Assembly (NCBI GenBank): GCA_016869775.1
Contig: VGDJ01000070.1
Coordinates: forward strand, 1 to 6,505
Reading direction: 5' to 3'
Origin: Alphaproteobacteria bacterium
GTDB lineage: Bacteria; Pseudomonadota; Alphaproteobacteria; Rickettsiales; UBA1997
DNA: 6,505 bases
A model generated the notes under the pieces. It did no database searches. It had not been told where the DNA came from and saw nothing but the letters and a program-made list of their open reading frames with translations. This document shows, one piece after another, positions 6,009 to 6,505 of this stretch. Made by a program: the position numbers and the translations under genes. Position 1 is the first letter of the stretch; each line of letters opens with the position of its first letter.

Positions 6009-6505
6009 ATGAACGATATAAAAATCCATTACGGCAGATTAAAATTTGTGTTCTTTGCCATTTTTGTGGTTTTTATATTCATCACCGCGCGCATGTTTTT
6101 TTTGGTTTTATCGCGCGATAGTTCAAGTATAAAAAATATTTATGAGTCTAGAAAAAACTCGCGTCGTGCCGACATATTTGATCGCAACGGCGTTTTATTG
6201 GCTACCGACTTAAAAACCAAATCACTATATGTTAGTTCAGTTTTAGTAAGAGATCCAAAGTTTGTTGCTCAGGCTCTAAGTGAAAGTTTTAGTGATTTAA
6301 AATATGAAGAAGTTTTTCGAAAAATTAACGATGGAAAAAATAGTAAACATTGGATTTTAATTCGTAGAAACCTTACTCCATCACAAGTCGAAACCGTTGA
6401 AAAATTGCAAATTGCGGGGCTGATATTTGAAGATGATTTAATTAGAGTTTATCCGCAAAAAAATATAGCTAGCCATTATCTAGGATTTGTAGACCTTGAT
6501 AGAAA
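6009..6505 (+). CDS. ftsI: FtsI (PBP3), N-terminal part, cut by window end
   Basis: Class B penicillin-binding protein, septal peptidoglycan transpeptidase FtsI/PBP3. Only the first 165 codons are inside the window; the frame is open to the end. There is a short cytoplasmic lead, one membrane anchor (about 12-34), then RRADIFDRNGVLLATDL (52-68), the motif that opens the periplasmic non-catalytic domain of FtsI. KHWILIRRNLTPSQVETV (113-130), then GLIFEDDLIRVYP (137-149) and HYLGFVDLD (156-164), continue the family pattern in its alphaproteobacterial wording. The SxxK catalytic serine and the rest of the transpeptidase domain lie beyond the window. PBP2 (MrdA) is the alternative, but the DRNGVLLATDL form fits FtsI better. 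It starts 14 bases after mdh, not beside ftsL or murE as in the classical division cluster. Confidence 0.88.
   Translation, partial: MNDIKIHYGRLKFVFFAIFVVFIFITARMFFLVLSRDSSSIKNIYESRKNSRRADIFDRNGVLLATDLKTKSLYVSSVLVRDPKFVAQALSESFSDLKYEEVFRKINDGKNSKHWILIRRNLTPSQVETVEKLQIAGLIFEDDLIRVYPQKNIASHYLGFVDLDR

Overview
This window is AT-rich DNA, densely packed with short or zero intergenic gaps. Protein features fit a reduced-genome alphaproteobacterium of the Rickettsiales or Holosporales kind: an LDH-like malate dehydrogenase, an FtsI N-terminus of alphaproteobacterial type, strong A/T codon bias and a long orphan protein of low complexity. That placement is inferred from protein character and composition; there is no rRNA or other taxonomic marker here.

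Layout from left to right. (1) Positions 21-1723, minus strand: a tonB-exbB-exbD operon, read from right to left. It encodes the inner-membrane motor that energises TonB-dependent outer-membrane uptake. A weak AT-rich hairpin lies just after exbD. (2) Positions 1724-1899: a 176-base gap with a good sigma70-type promoter for the operon. A Fur-box-like imperfect palindrome overlaps its -10 element. (3) Positions 1900-4416, minus strand: a short-chain dehydrogenase/reductase (SDR) gene directly abutted (stop codon TAG immediately followed by ATG) by a gene for an unrecognised 560-residue hydrophilic protein. (4) Positions 4418-6505, plus strand: tmk (thymidylate kinase), mdh (malate dehydrogenase) and the first 165 codons of ftsI (septal peptidoglycan transpeptidase), which runs off the window. 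The two gaps in this group are 14 bases each, so it is probably one transcription unit.

The SDR and tmk genes are head to head with a single base between their start codons, so each gene's promoter must lie inside the other's coding sequence, or the transcripts have almost no leader. None of the eight start codons has a recognisable Shine-Dalgarno sequence. The least explained item is the 560-residue protein: no signal peptide, no membrane segment, a disordered-looking acidic/serine-rich middle, a cysteine-containing C-terminal region and a basic C-terminal tail. It could be a secreted effector, but nothing in the sequence proves that. No mobile element, CRISPR array, tRNA or rRNA was seen.
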